Part shown: piece after piece, positions 39,601 through 47,952 of the stretch
How the letters are laid out: each line of letters begins with the position of its first letter
How positions within the stretch are numbered: position 1 is the first letter of the stretch
Notes under the pieces: model-generated
The model's database searches: none
What the model saw: only the letters and a program-made list of their open reading frames with translations
Told to the model about the DNA's origin: nothing
Translations under genes and position numbers: made by a program
NCBI RefSeq assembly: GCF_024529955.1
Contig: NZ_AP024856.1
Coordinates: forward strand, 124,001-188,000
DNA from: Photobacterium toruni
GTDB taxonomy: Bacteria; Pseudomonadota; Gammaproteobacteria; Enterobacterales; Vibrionaceae
DNA length: 64,000 bases
Direction of reading: 5' to 3'

Positions 39601-39787
39601 GACCCATGATGAAGGTGATACTGTTGTTATTGCTATAAACTATGACAGAGCATGGACACATAATTGCCAAAGTTACGTAGGGCGTTTAAACAAAACGGGA
39701 ACGTTTGATTTAGAAAAAACTAAAGACGTAATAAGCAACTCTAACGGCGCCGTCGGTATCAAACTGTCTATAGCAGGATTAAAGTAA
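36680..39787 (+). CDS. MIX/VasX-like membrane-disrupting T6SS effector
   Basis: 1035 residues from the ATG at 36680, chosen for its AAGGAG ribosome site; the frame from 36653 lies inside the adaptor gene. The N-terminal region resembles the VasX/BTH_I2691 effector family: CPLQAKQIGIIPVRYAID, then LRDGWLYVF at about 73-81, which fits the MIX pattern hRxGhhYhh. A long helical middle follows. Several hydrophobic segments lie near 673-690, 708-727, 757-783 and 797-857, and a soluble C terminus ends the protein. This is the layout of colicin-like pore-forming effectors. The membrane protein encoded next door supports a membrane target. Confidence 0.87.
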   Translation: MSSDAYNAAKIGGSASPSSPAGACPLQAKQIGIIPVRYAIDGVMGEAPSYPLPDGTHWKPPFKLHQHYTLRQLRDGWLYVFSEKLKVLHTYKIEGEIFTAQHEGGTCASCLTYDSDDTIWLSYAHQAWTSRIVTLFSNEEKCRKKWMRLLNISAFKRSMNGPHAGMAKNLESSVADIGSVSQDIINGFSITSTPLEADTSTSEGEFSRTKKAIAAPTYQAALPNANVDNGLFIALEDPLADITDIALKLGTFQAQKEYIFGSDTDKHKLLMSEFTRSIARVPYDPKTAPMALKNKLKDSPLETLKFEAALNEYLRYQFPLSQMQYGSEAYAAYALSSDTVRSATRNTLQNTYSYTPTDKDIEHFKSREKNIGEINWELMSTFLTNKYNDLDKLEGEAAPLIEDLDNALISLGEDALRVGIDIESEQGQSFLNQLFSQLFSLMTAVSKDWKAAQKQSLLALAPYYYSPEFQSVIHTQISNDAVSFSSSSDITNMVSRIGESYGLLVDGRIPDTDDAIKATLVAAKSAFSKASSSAWKGLMDSLFPYHFSGKNGLASGLQLIVARSLVSKENKIQISSDYSTQLAKFNKTLTPFLQQAERQSGQLHSQNTTAMRNALAKTKQQIANHIAQEMPLLITFEKEAMNTAVREKLTASIVGLRSRIGQSMESINGAGTVIGGFAAICNLWNLSVVSKQVASKLNNASSTQEQADVYIELASTISWTLSAFAGVGRDAQVIPNEFIKKSVQAALRTASNIEPQVIIKRFAAAAKVTAIFGLFAASTEMYLTGRQWSQSDDAFERVLLIGKIGALFAQGVVSLAQLAYITSNVAIGSIVAAWMVSTLFYAGLAYLIFSGLYNYFHRDEMQKWLKGSTWGKSPKTQTPEQELMGLENIIWKPKIELTKDSVDIYLPSYLFDDEKQHLDLQIVVQKKSKNINLSYAPPHIIQEEMNKPRKVMIDVSQAKRKKTANGVSYIAVPVTHDEGDTVVIAINYDRAWTHNCQSYVGRLNKTGTFDLEKTKDVISNSNGAVGIKLSIAGLK

Positions 39788-40479
39788 TGGAAACACTCGA
39801 TAAAGAACAACAATTTGAACGCCTCTATGCCACTCATCCTGTCTACGAATGGGAGCTAATTGTTAATCCAATATCTTTTCGAACTAAGATGGTATACGTC
39901 ATGCTTTTAGGATCTCTAGGCGTTGGTATGATATTTTTCCTTTTAGGATTCAGCTGGTTATCTTTGGTTCCTGTTGTTGTAGGTTCTTTTTTAACCCCGT
40001 GGTTTCGCTATTTAGTAAATTCAGACAAGCGCCACTATTATGCAATAAATCAGTACGGGATATACTCAACAGAAGAACAAATCATTCCAGAAATTGCTTA
40101 CACCATTGTAAGACGCTCGGCATGGGTTGGCTGCGCTATTTGTGTGTTTGCAGCAATATTCATTGGACCGATGGCATTTGTGGGGGCTGGCGGCGCAGCA
40201 TTGATGTCATTTACGATGACAAACTTTCGTTCTGTACCATATAAGAATCAGTGTTTGTTTGATGGTTACGCTAAATTAGACAATATTGATGGAATTGTAT
40301 ACGAATTATTTACAGCGAATTACCATTATGGATTTGATTTAATGATTCCAGAAAGTAAATTAACGTCAATTATTGATGTCATCAAACAATATAACGACAC
40401 CTTTGAAGAAGAGTTCGTTGATTTATATAAAGATGCTAAATTCCACGCTCGGCCTGTTATTCTGGAAATAGTGCGTTAA
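39787..40479 (+). CDS. Membrane immunity protein for the VasX-like effector
   Basis: 230 residues. The start codon overlaps the effector stop (TAATG). Hydrophobic segments at about 35-72 (probably two helices) and 111-142 (one or two helices) indicate a polytopic inner-membrane protein with a soluble C terminus. Position, coupling and topology fit immunity to a pore-forming effector, as TsiV2 protects against VasX. A terminator follows at 40503. The family could not be named. Confidence 0.78.
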   Translation: METLDKEQQFERLYATHPVYEWELIVNPISFRTKMVYVMLLGSLGVGMIFFLLGFSWLSLVPVVVGSFLTPWFRYLVNSDKRHYYAINQYGIYSTEEQIIPEIAYTIVRRSAWVGCAICVFAAIFIGPMAFVGAGGAALMSFTMTNFRSVPYKNQCLFDGYAKLDNIDGIVYELFTANYHYGFDLMIPESKLTSIIDVIKQYNDTFEEEFVDLYKDAKFHARPVILEIVR

Positions 40480-40502
40480 AAGAGTTCATACAAAGATCAA
40501 TA

Positions 40503-40530
40503 ACCGCTTGTTATTTATGAGCGGTTTTTA
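40503..40530 (+). terminator. Terminator after the second vgrG module
   Basis: ACCGCT and AGCGGT form a 6-bp stem with an 11-nt loop followed by five T residues. Confidence 0.75.
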
Positions 40531-40709
40531 TTGGGTTCTGTCGCTCGATAGAGAAAGAAAGTGACGATGTAAGCTTAATTAACATTATTTCGATAAGGTA
40601 ATGGATTTCATCAGCCACCAATACCCTTCTAATATCATTCTTCAAGCCTTTCGTTATTACTAATTTTGCCATTAACGATAACATATCGACGAACTTCACC
40701 ACCACTTTT
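40531..40709. other. Short non-coding gap before repeat copy 2
   Basis: Nothing recognisable is seen here. It leads into the 208-bp repeat, so the whole gap between the immunity gene and the phage-type pseudogene holds only the terminator, the repeat and dif-like site F. Confidence 0.4.
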
Positions 40710-40917
40710 ACATAACATCTGTTATGACTACCAAATTTATAAGTTAATGAATAATCGTATTTTTTGTAATTAATCTGCAAATTAAATCCAAAGTGATAAT
40801 TTAGAATCTAGTAACATCATTAACAAAATAACAACGTCATATTGAGGCTTATTTAAGGTGACTTTCTTAGAGAAAATGAGCTGTTTCAAAGGAAATTATC
40901 ACGAACACTGATCACGA
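40710..40917 (+). repeat. 208-bp dispersed repeat, copy 2
   Basis: Second copy of the repeat at 29591-29798, same orientation. It starts at a dif-like half (CTTTTACATAA, spacer, TTATGACTACC at 40705-40732) and is followed after 5 bp by dif-like site F and then a filamentous-phage-type gene. This places the repeat at the edge of a Xer-integrated element. Confidence 0.8.
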
Positions 40918-40922
40918 TACTT

Positions 40923-40951
40923 TGTTCACATAATGTCTGATTATGTTTAAT
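40923..40951 (+). other. dif-like site F beside the phage-type gene
   Basis: TGTTCACATAA, 7-bp spacer TGTCTGA, TTATGTTTAAT. The XerD-like arm differs from dif by one base and the XerC-like arm keeps the CATAA end. Filamentous vibriophages integrate at dif by host XerCD, so a dif-like site next to such a gene is expected for an integration scar. Confidence 0.5.
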
Positions 40952-41018
40952 GGTGTATATATCCTAAAATCAATGCAACCTCTTGTATTTAGGGGTTTTA
41001 TCATTGAAGTATCGCGAA

Positions 41019-41372
41019 ATGAGTAAGAATTACATTTTTCGAGAATTAGAGTGCCAAATGACTAAGGAAGAGGTTGCTGAACTGTGTTTTAAATCTGTGA
41101 GAACTGTCACAGGTTGGGATGAGGGAAAACCAATTCCGCCTGAGTGTAAAAGGCTCATGAGAATGGCTAAAGGTCGGGAACTAAGCATTAGTGAAGATTG
41201 AAACCAGTTCAAAATGTTGTATGACCGGATGGAGCTGCCTACGGGTCAAGTCGTTAGGCCACAACAGGTTTTAGCAGGGATTGCACTGTTAGGTATTCAA
41301 TCCGAGTTAGAGGTAAAGACTTCGACACACCTTCTTGGAATAGCTAGAGCGATAGCTAACATAAAGAAATAG
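41019..41372 (+). pseudogene. Filamentous-phage-type small regulatory protein, interrupted by UGA
   Basis: The first part (IFRELECQMTKEEVAELCF, then KSVRTVTGWDEGKPIPPECK, then RLMRMAKGREL) looks like a helix-turn-helix-like protein found in filamentous vibriophages. It stops at a TGA at 41199-41201. The same frame continues without a gap as NQFKMLYDRMELPTGQ, then VVRPQQVLAGIALLGIQSEL, to a TAG at 41370. In relatives as I recall them, one continuous protein of about 115 residues covers both parts, and the stop sits where a Trp codon (TGG) is expected. It is therefore most simply a one-base nonsense mutation. The start could also be a TTG at 41004, which has a purine-rich AGGGG upstream. Confidence 0.6.
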
Positions 41373-41530
41373 TATTAGAAAAGTATGGTTCTTTTAGACT
41401 GAGTTTTTATATTCATTACTACTATTTAACTAAAGGTAACGCAGGCTGTTAAGGTAACTGCGATTGGAACAAAGAAGTACCTTGTTTGTTGAATGAACCA
41501 GTCCTCCTTTTTGGTCATATCAAGGAGAAA

Positions 41531-41561
41531 GAAGCCGAGCCCCGTTATTGGGCTCGGCTTC
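41531..41561 (-). terminator. Strong terminator of the TIR operon
   Basis: GAAGCCGAGCCC and GGGCTCGGCTTC form a 12-bp perfect stem with a 7-nt loop. On the minus strand it is followed by TTTCT, 28 bp past the stop of the TIR gene. The plus side has AATTTT, so it could act in both directions. Confidence 0.8.
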
Positions 41562-41588
41562 AATTTTAAAGAAAGTTAAAAATTTTAA

Positions 41589-44054
41589 CTACAAGTTGCG
41601 TCTTGAAAGGTCTATCAAAGCTTCATTAAACTTTATGCGACTGTCTTCAGGGTAGCGACCTAAATCTGCTCTTACGAATGCCAAGGCTTGGTCTTCATTA
41701 CCAGAAAAGGCTGCCTCTAAAGCTAAATAGCGATTCAATGTTCTTGGTGACAGTTGGCTATCTCGTAGCTTCTGAAGTTCTGATACAGCTTCTTTAAACT
41801 CATACTTATCAGAGAATATCAATGCAATGTCACAATAGCCTAACAATGGATAGTGGTTATTTGGATAACGAGCTACACAGTCTTTTATCAAATCTAAACT
41901 GCGGCTCTTGTTTTGTTTGATTTTTGCATGGAACAGTGCGTCAGCAATATCCGCCATTTCAATGGATTGTTCTGAATTAATAGAACGCAAATTATCGATT
42001 AGTTCCTGCAATTTTCTTTCATGTACGATTGCATCTTCTGAATTAATTAGGCTGTTGAAATAAGCTTGTGTATGAAATTGATTACCACGTTCTTTTTCAT
42101 AGTTCTCTTTGGCATATTTTAGCGCCTTTCCATACTCACCAAGTTGAACGTAGACTTGAACGATTTCTCTTTTAGTACGAGAACTTACGTATCGATTTTC
42201 TTTGATAGGGTTGAAACGGCTTAGTGCCTCATCATAACGACCTTGGAGGCGATAGAAAAAGCCAAGAAGAAAAGAATGCTCATCGCCTTTAATAAGCTGA
42301 ACTTCTCTCATGAACCTCTCATCCTTAGTCTTAGCAAGGGCTAAACAAAGGTAATACCGTATATCTTGTAGAGATGATTCATCGATATTATCTTGCTTAG
42401 CTAAAATTATATCGGCCAACTCGATTATACGTTTGAGACTACCTCTGTTGTGATACAGATCTTTCATGCAACGAAGATAGTGGGTTGGAATCATAAAGCG
42501 CTCGTCGACTTGAATTCCTTGTTTTAAAGATTCTTTGATAGCGAAAATTGTTTCGGAGGAATCTAATTCGAACAAATCATCGTCTGTTACCGTAGCGGCA
42601 ACTTTTTCTGAAACTAACTTTTGAAGTCTTTGGTCCAACGTGATTCTATTTCTAGCAATGTAATCTCTTACAATATCGTTAACACGAACAATTTCATTAT
42701 CTAATCCGATTAACTCTACGATATGTTGGCTAGCAAGATCTTCAAGAATAGGGTAGTAAGTTTCTTCGTCAACTATAGAAAAGACGAATTCTGTCGATAT
42801 GATTTCAAACCTAGACAGCATCCGAATAAAGTTTGAAGTTTTCTCACAGTCCTCATGTTTAGCAAGTAAGACTGAAGCTTTGTCTGAGTTATATTGAGCG
42901 AGCGTACCAATTTTATCTTCAAACTTGATTTGTGAATCATTCACTAACATATCTGCCGCGTACTTAACTTGATCAGGGTAGCCAGAAAGTACATTGCAAA
43001 CATCTTGGAACTGGTCTTTCGTGATATCTAATTCATAGTGTTGGCAAAGTTTACTAAAGTAATTGGTCCTATCTGAAACGCTAAGCTCTGATAGTTCGAG
43101 GAAAAAAAACAGGTCGCTTCTAGGTTGGTTTTTAAAAATCACCTTGTATTTTGATGCTATACAAAAGACAGGCTGTTTTTTTCCTTTGTATTCAAGTATA
43201 GCTTTTTTAAACCAATCGCTTATCTCTTTCTTGTAATTCGCAATAGCTCCCGAATCAACAATATAGAATATCTCGCGAGCATCATGAGCTGCATCCATAA
43301 ATTTATGAATTATTGCAATTTTATCGTCTAATGATTTATCAGTCATGTTAAGGAGGTCTGACCCAAAGTCTACTAGACCAAAATCATTCAGCTTTAAAAT
43401 AAACTCTTCAATAGACGCATCTCTGTCAATAGCAATGGAAGCGGGCTTGAAAGGGTCTTGAGTAACATCTGTTTTCTTTAATACATAGTGAAGCAAGGTT
43501 CTTCGCCCCACGCCTGGGAAGCCAGAACAAAAAATAGCGAGAGGTTTATCTTTAAAAAAATCAAGAAGGCGGCCTTCAAAGTGGTCGGTTTCAGTATTTC
43601 GACCAGCAAAAAAATTGTCACGCAACTTAAACTTAGGATGTTTTTTCCAACAGATCTCTCGAAGTTTCGTGTGAATTCTGCGAGCTGCAACTGGTGCTCT
43701 AGTGATTGGCTTCATGTTGTATGTGCGCAACCAATCTGGGATCCTAGGATCGTCAAATTTTATCGAGCTATCAATAATGATTGGATAAACCTTAGACAGG
43801 GCTTGAGTATCCAAGCGTTGTTTCGCTTCGGATATTTCAGTTTTCACCCATTCAGAGTTTAGAGAGTGTTCTGAGATAAAGAGTACGAACAGTTCGGCCT
43901 TATCTAGACCTAATAGAATCTCATCTAAAGAACGCTCACCTTCTTCAAACGTATATTCGTCATAGACAATTTGATCTTTATCGAGCCAATTCGCAACATT
44001 GCGAACATAGCTAGCTTTATCTTTACTCGAATGAGACAGAAATGCTTTTATCAT
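41589..44054 (-). CDS. TIR-STAND-TPR protein (candidate antiphage sensor-effector)
   Basis: 821 residues. The N-terminal TIR domain (about 1-135) begins MIKAFLSHSSKDK and has the SEWVKTEISEAK motif, whose Glu (residue 73) is at the NADase catalytic position of TIR enzymes. A STAND/NB-ARC-like NTPase follows (about 145-480) with a P-loop GFPGVGRRT at 178-186, in which the usual Lys is Arg. The C-terminal half (about 530-821) is helical with TPR-like repeats (for example YDEALSRFNPI, then YGKALKYAKENYEKE), the usual ligand-sensing part. This layout is that of bacterial NLR-like defence proteins, which deplete NAD after sensing phage. It is co-transcribed with the upstream small gene. Confidence 0.85.
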   Translation of the reverse strand: MIKAFLSHSSKDKASYVRNVANWLDKDQIVYDEYTFEEGERSLDEILLGLDKAELFVLFISEHSLNSEWVKTEISEAKQRLDTQALSKVYPIIIDSSIKFDDPRIPDWLRTYNMKPITRAPVAARRIHTKLREICWKKHPKFKLRDNFFAGRNTETDHFEGRLLDFFKDKPLAIFCSGFPGVGRRTLLHYVLKKTDVTQDPFKPASIAIDRDASIEEFILKLNDFGLVDFGSDLLNMTDKSLDDKIAIIHKFMDAAHDAREIFYIVDSGAIANYKKEISDWFKKAILEYKGKKQPVFCIASKYKVIFKNQPRSDLFFFLELSELSVSDRTNYFSKLCQHYELDITKDQFQDVCNVLSGYPDQVKYAADMLVNDSQIKFEDKIGTLAQYNSDKASVLLAKHEDCEKTSNFIRMLSRFEIISTEFVFSIVDEETYYPILEDLASQHIVELIGLDNEIVRVNDIVRDYIARNRITLDQRLQKLVSEKVAATVTDDDLFELDSSETIFAIKESLKQGIQVDERFMIPTHYLRCMKDLYHNRGSLKRIIELADIILAKQDNIDESSLQDIRYYLCLALAKTKDERFMREVQLIKGDEHSFLLGFFYRLQGRYDEALSRFNPIKENRYVSSRTKREIVQVYVQLGEYGKALKYAKENYEKERGNQFHTQAYFNSLINSEDAIVHERKLQELIDNLRSINSEQSIEMADIADALFHAKIKQNKSRSLDLIKDCVARYPNNHYPLLGYCDIALIFSDKYEFKEAVSELQKLRDSQLSPRTLNRYLALEAAFSGNEDQALAFVRADLGRYPEDSRIKFNEALIDLSRRNL

Positions 44055-44067
44055 TTATTCACCTATT

Positions 44068-44541
44068 TCAAACTGTAATAATATCGCTTAAGTCTTCAAC
44101 ATCCGCTAAGTCGGCCAACATCTTACTGTAGGTAATTAGCTCACCCTGAAGTACTTGGAGCTCATCTCTAAAACAAGCCTTCTCTGCATCCGTCAGGTTT
44201 TCATTAGCAGAGGTGATGGAATGCCATTTGGATGTGAAAGGTCTAACGATCTGATTTAATACTATGACGGCAATTTTAGTGAACTGAATGCAATGTCTAC
44301 CGTTAGACTTGATCACATCCCTAGTGATTGGGAACAATTGATAGACACTATCTAGAGCTGCTTTTTCACTACCAGAGTCATCATTGATAGGTTGAGTTGT
44401 AACACGTGTAATCAACTCAATGTAAAGATCCCATGCTGCTGCCTTATCTTCATCTTGTGGTTTCCATTCCATCTCCAAAAAGGGAGCTTTGATTTTCAAA
44501 GACGTCATATCCCAATTTTCAAGCCATTTTGAAAGCTTCAT
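44068..44541 (-). CDS. Small conserved partner of the TIR-STAND protein
   Basis: 157 residues, 13 bp upstream of the TIR gene in the same operon. It is helical, with conserved-looking blocks AAAWDLYIELITRVTTQP, LDSVYQLFPITRDVIK and NQIVRPFTSKWHSITSANE. I have the impression of a widespread family next to defence genes but cannot name it. It could be a regulator, a chaperone or a component of the sensor. No DNA-binding or catalytic motif was seen. Confidence 0.65.
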   Translation of the reverse strand: MKLSKWLENWDMTSLKIKAPFLEMEWKPQDEDKAAAWDLYIELITRVTTQPINDDSGSEKAALDSVYQLFPITRDVIKSNGRHCIQFTKIAVIVLNQIVRPFTSKWHSITSANENLTDAEKACFRDELQVLQGELITYSKMLADLADVEDLSDIITV

Positions 44542-45048
44542 TGTGCCGACCTAAACCTTGTTTTTCATATAGTTAAAGTTGAATATTACATCCATAAATT
44601 TAAAGAACAACATATCAATTCGTTAATTGCTGATATAAATCCCATGTTTGTTAAATGCAGTAGATAGGATGTATAGATATAACTGTATTTGTTATTAGGT
44701 AGTAGTTCATCACAGGCTGATAGCTAGGTCGAATTTACCCCCGTGATACAACACGGGGATTAACGACGAACAGCATTCGAAGAATGGATAACTTCTAGTA
44801 GGGCAAAACACCATTAACAGGATGTGAATGAGTAAAAAGTCTACCCAACAATGGGGCAGAAATGAGTTTCAAACTTTGTTGTCACACTTTTCCTAGATAG
44901 CTATGTTGATAAAACCTAAGTTTCGATCTTTATTGTTACAATTGGATTCTGACACCCATAATAGAAACGAGCTTCGGAAGAAGAAAAGTTTCAATCTTTA
45001 ATGTACACCCACAACTACGGCAATAGCTTGCCGTAGTAAATTTGATCG
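44542..45048. other. Intergenic region with inverted-repeat copies
   Basis: About 500 bp between the TIR operon promoter side and the 3' end of the 923-residue gene. No gene was recognised. It contains two related 19-bp words at 44918-44936 and 44986-45004. A possible hairpin, ACTACGGCAA with TTGCCGTAGT at 45014-45035, lies just past the stop of the 923-residue gene and may terminate its transcript. Confidence 0.45.
44918..45004 (+). repeat. Left inverted-repeat copies L1 and L2
   Basis: L1 (44918-44936) is AAGTTTCGATCTTTATTGT. L2 (44986-45004) is AAGTTTCAATCTTTAATGT, a direct copy with two changes. A perfect inverse copy of L1 lies at 47953-47971, so the 923-residue gene is enclosed by inverted repeats. 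The ACAATAAAG core recalls TnsB-binding repeats of Tn7, but no transposase is present. Confidence 0.7.
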
Positions 45049-47820
45049 TCATTGGTCATTAATTGTTGAAGCGTAAAGTTCGCTAATCGCACTCAACTTT
45101 GACTCTAATATCAACTTAGTTGAGTTACTTAAATACTCTTCATTAAGGATATTGATATTACGTTTTAGCTGCCCGTAAGTGCCATTCAAGTTTAATTTAA
45201 CGCCTTTATTAGTAACATAAACAGAGCAATAACGACGTATATCACGCTCCTGATACCTAATTTGCGTTAAAACTGAAGCATTGTGATCACGTTGCTCTCT
45301 ATTAGCATTCTTGTCGCCATTTTTGCCTCGCACATTCTCCTTTTGCGACCATGATGGTGATAATAATGACTCCGCCTGCCTGCAAAGAGAGTGCCACCTA
45401 GACCGTTTTAACCTTTCATCTAGTGCTTGAAACCCATAGTGTTTAACGTAACTAAGTAGTGATTCTCGCTCTAATTGAATGGCGTGAAGATCTGTTACAT
45501 TCTTCTCTCTCTTCCTTATTGCAGCATTAAGTAACTCTAATTTATCGGTTAATGCATCAAACTCGGATGCAAGTTTCAGATCAGCGTCAGATTTAAACAC
45601 TCCAAATATCGACCAGTATTCATCAACCAACTGCTTACAAGAGTTTTTATCTGTGTAATTGAGATACGATACATCGCTATCGATAGAGCTATCAGAGCTA
45701 TCAAGATATTCATTAATCTTTCTCGATATTATTATCGCTTCTTCGTTATGTAAGAGCGCAAGATCAAACCGTTGCATCACGTTACCAGGTGAGAGTTCAA
45801 GACTTTTCAGAACAAGGTAGAGTTCGTGAAGTCGCTTTAAAGAAGTTAAAAACTCTTCTTTTTGAGTATTAATCCTCTTCAATCTTTCTTCATGCCAAAG
45901 CTTTTCTTGAAATAAGCGGTTCTCCTTAGCGACGAGTTTAGTCGTAATATCTGCATGATAATTTTTTGCTTTGTTAAGCGATTTTTGAAGCCGTTCAACT
46001 GTTCGTTTTTCTGCGGTATATCGAACATCAGAGAGTCGGCCTTTCGCTCGGTCTAACTCAGGATCCAAACTGCGTAATAAGGTTAGTGCTTGAGTTATTT
46101 CACCTTGGTTCATTTGCTCAATATCATCTTTTGACATGTAACTTAGTGGCTTAATACGAGATGAAAAACTTTGAAGCAATGAACGGACTTTTCTAATATC
46201 AGTCGTAAGGTAATGACGAAAAGAGCGTGTAATAGCCTTGTCTATCTTTTGGTTCAAATGGGCAACAATAGCTGATGTTCTACTACTTACTAATGCGAAA
46301 TCCAGATCAGACCTCAACTCATTAGTCTTGCTTATATGCTCCTGTGATAGATACTCAAAACAGCCAACACGACGTTCCAGCTTACGCAACGTCAACAAAG
46401 CATGTGAGGTCTTTACCCTTTGTTGCTTGAGTTGATTTAAGCCCTCTATCCCTGTGTTGAGTTCAGTGTAAAACTCCCCCATAGAAATAAATTGAGAGGT
46501 GATCTTTAAATTAGGGATGCAATTACCCAGTCGTTTGAGGTTATCAAAATCAACTTGCTTAAACTTTCTTAATGGTACGACCGTAAGGTTGCGGCGAAGA
46601 TCTCTTGCCGTAAGTAAGTTGGCCGCAGCCTTAGAACGGGAGTAGCTAGCGTTTTTTCCAGCCCTTGAGCAATAGCTTTGCAGCCGTAAAGATAGGGTAT
46701 TAACTCGATTTTGAGTGTGATTATTTTGAAATTCAAAGTTAACTAGATTGTCTCTAACAGCTTTAAGCGCAGTCAGAATAGAACTAGGGATATCTGTGTA
46801 GCTAAGATGAGCTTTACAGTAACGATAAGCCTTTCTAAGTCGTACTAAGTGGTAAGCGACGTCATTTCTATAATTCATCAAGTTTGGCTTTGTATCTACA
46901 GCAAAAGGCAGTCGCTCATTTGGAGAGAGTGACATTTCTGAAATAGAGACTTCCTTTGATAAAAACTCAACGTCAAATTCGTTATCACTTAATTTATTGA
47001 TAACAGGGTACTTAGCTAAAACGGTCAGTTCGCCATTCTTGTTTGTTGCCGTTAACTGTTTTTCACCGAAGTAAAATACGTTGTTGGCGGCTCTATGCTG
47101 CTCTTTAATAGCGAGATATGAATTATTAGAGCCGAACATAATGTAATCTTCAACAGCAGCACTATTAATTCCATTATCTACAGGGAATAGCCATAATAGG
47201 TTAATACCCTGTTTTCTAAAGAAAGCCTCACGGCTATAGGCAACATAAGTCGTAATCCAGCTACGATAGAACTCTACTGCCCATTTGTTAGCTTGTTGGT
47301 CCTCAAAGTAAATATCCGGCTTTCTGCGTGTGTTAACTTCATCATCATTAGAAAATATGAAATGGCTATTGATAATACTTTGAGATAAGACAGACTTACT
47401 ACGCTCTAACTCAGAGATAACATCGTACTTACTATTAGTTCGCCACTCATTCTCTTTGTCAGAACAATAACTCTTATACAGATCATTACCGGCACCCGTA
47501 TAGAAAGGGCAAGAGCTAATCTTTTCAATATTACTGTCTTTAGCGTGCTTGTTGTGACAAAAAGCGTAAGTAAATTGTTCTTTACTGTCTTTTTCTCCAG
47601 TATTTCTTCTGCCATAAAGCGGGGAGTTGCAGAAAGAACAGCGTAGATAATGCTCATCGTGATCATGTTTTGCTTTGTTGATGTTAGCTAGGATTTCCTG
47701 ATACTTAACATCAGTTGGCTTGAATGGGTTTTCTAGCAGTCGCCCAACAGTTGTTACTTTTTTGGGGTTACCATAAAACACCTCCCACAATGGCCGGCTA
47801 ACTACATTAATCACTGACAC
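45049..47820 (-). CDS. Large protein with zinc-binding and CoiA/DUF6035-like nuclease region
   Basis: 923 residues with a GTG start and GGAGAG upstream. Near residues 60-110 a Cys/His cluster (LRCSFCNSPLYG, then FCHNKHAK, then SSCPFY) suggests a zinc-binding domain. Then comes RRKPDIYFEDQQANKWAVEF followed by the AYSREAFFRKQGINLLWLF stretch (about 165-220). This resembles the nuclease-like core of CoiA and DUF6035 proteins, a PD-(D/E)xK-type fold. Residues about 400-800 are long coiled coil, and the C terminus is unclear. It stands alone, bounded by 19-bp inverted repeats, next to a TIR defence operon, so a DNA-targeting defence role is possible. That is inference; no homologous system is recognised. 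Confidence 0.6.
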   Translation of the reverse strand: MSVINVVSRPLWEVFYGNPKKVTTVGRLLENPFKPTDVKYQEILANINKAKHDHDEHYLRCSFCNSPLYGRRNTGEKDSKEQFTYAFCHNKHAKDSNIEKISSCPFYTGAGNDLYKSYCSDKENEWRTNSKYDVISELERSKSVLSQSIINSHFIFSNDDEVNTRRKPDIYFEDQQANKWAVEFYRSWITTYVAYSREAFFRKQGINLLWLFPVDNGINSAAVEDYIMFGSNNSYLAIKEQHRAANNVFYFGEKQLTATNKNGELTVLAKYPVINKLSDNEFDVEFLSKEVSISEMSLSPNERLPFAVDTKPNLMNYRNDVAYHLVRLRKAYRYCKAHLSYTDIPSSILTALKAVRDNLVNFEFQNNHTQNRVNTLSLRLQSYCSRAGKNASYSRSKAAANLLTARDLRRNLTVVPLRKFKQVDFDNLKRLGNCIPNLKITSQFISMGEFYTELNTGIEGLNQLKQQRVKTSHALLTLRKLERRVGCFEYLSQEHISKTNELRSDLDFALVSSRTSAIVAHLNQKIDKAITRSFRHYLTTDIRKVRSLLQSFSSRIKPLSYMSKDDIEQMNQGEITQALTLLRSLDPELDRAKGRLSDVRYTAEKRTVERLQKSLNKAKNYHADITTKLVAKENRLFQEKLWHEERLKRINTQKEEFLTSLKRLHELYLVLKSLELSPGNVMQRFDLALLHNEEAIIISRKINEYLDSSDSSIDSDVSYLNYTDKNSCKQLVDEYWSIFGVFKSDADLKLASEFDALTDKLELLNAAIRKREKNVTDLHAIQLERESLLSYVKHYGFQALDERLKRSRWHSLCRQAESLLSPSWSQKENVRGKNGDKNANREQRDHNASVLTQIRYQERDIRRYCSVYVTNKGVKLNLNGTYGQLKRNINILNEEYLSNSTKLILESKLSAISELYASTINDQ

Positions 47821-47952
47821 CGTTTCTCTCCTAAACTAGCTTGCATTGCATCTACACACATACAACGAGAACAGCATTTTATTCCTTCGCCAGCAAAAAA
47901 GTAATAGATAGCGAGATAAATTGAGTTTTAAAAAAGGTATTTGTGTCAGCGG

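Noticed and set aside
44542..45048. Retron or non-coding RNA gene between the TIR operon and the nuclease-like gene
   Set aside because: No reverse transcriptase nearby and no convincing long structured RNA beyond one short hairpin.
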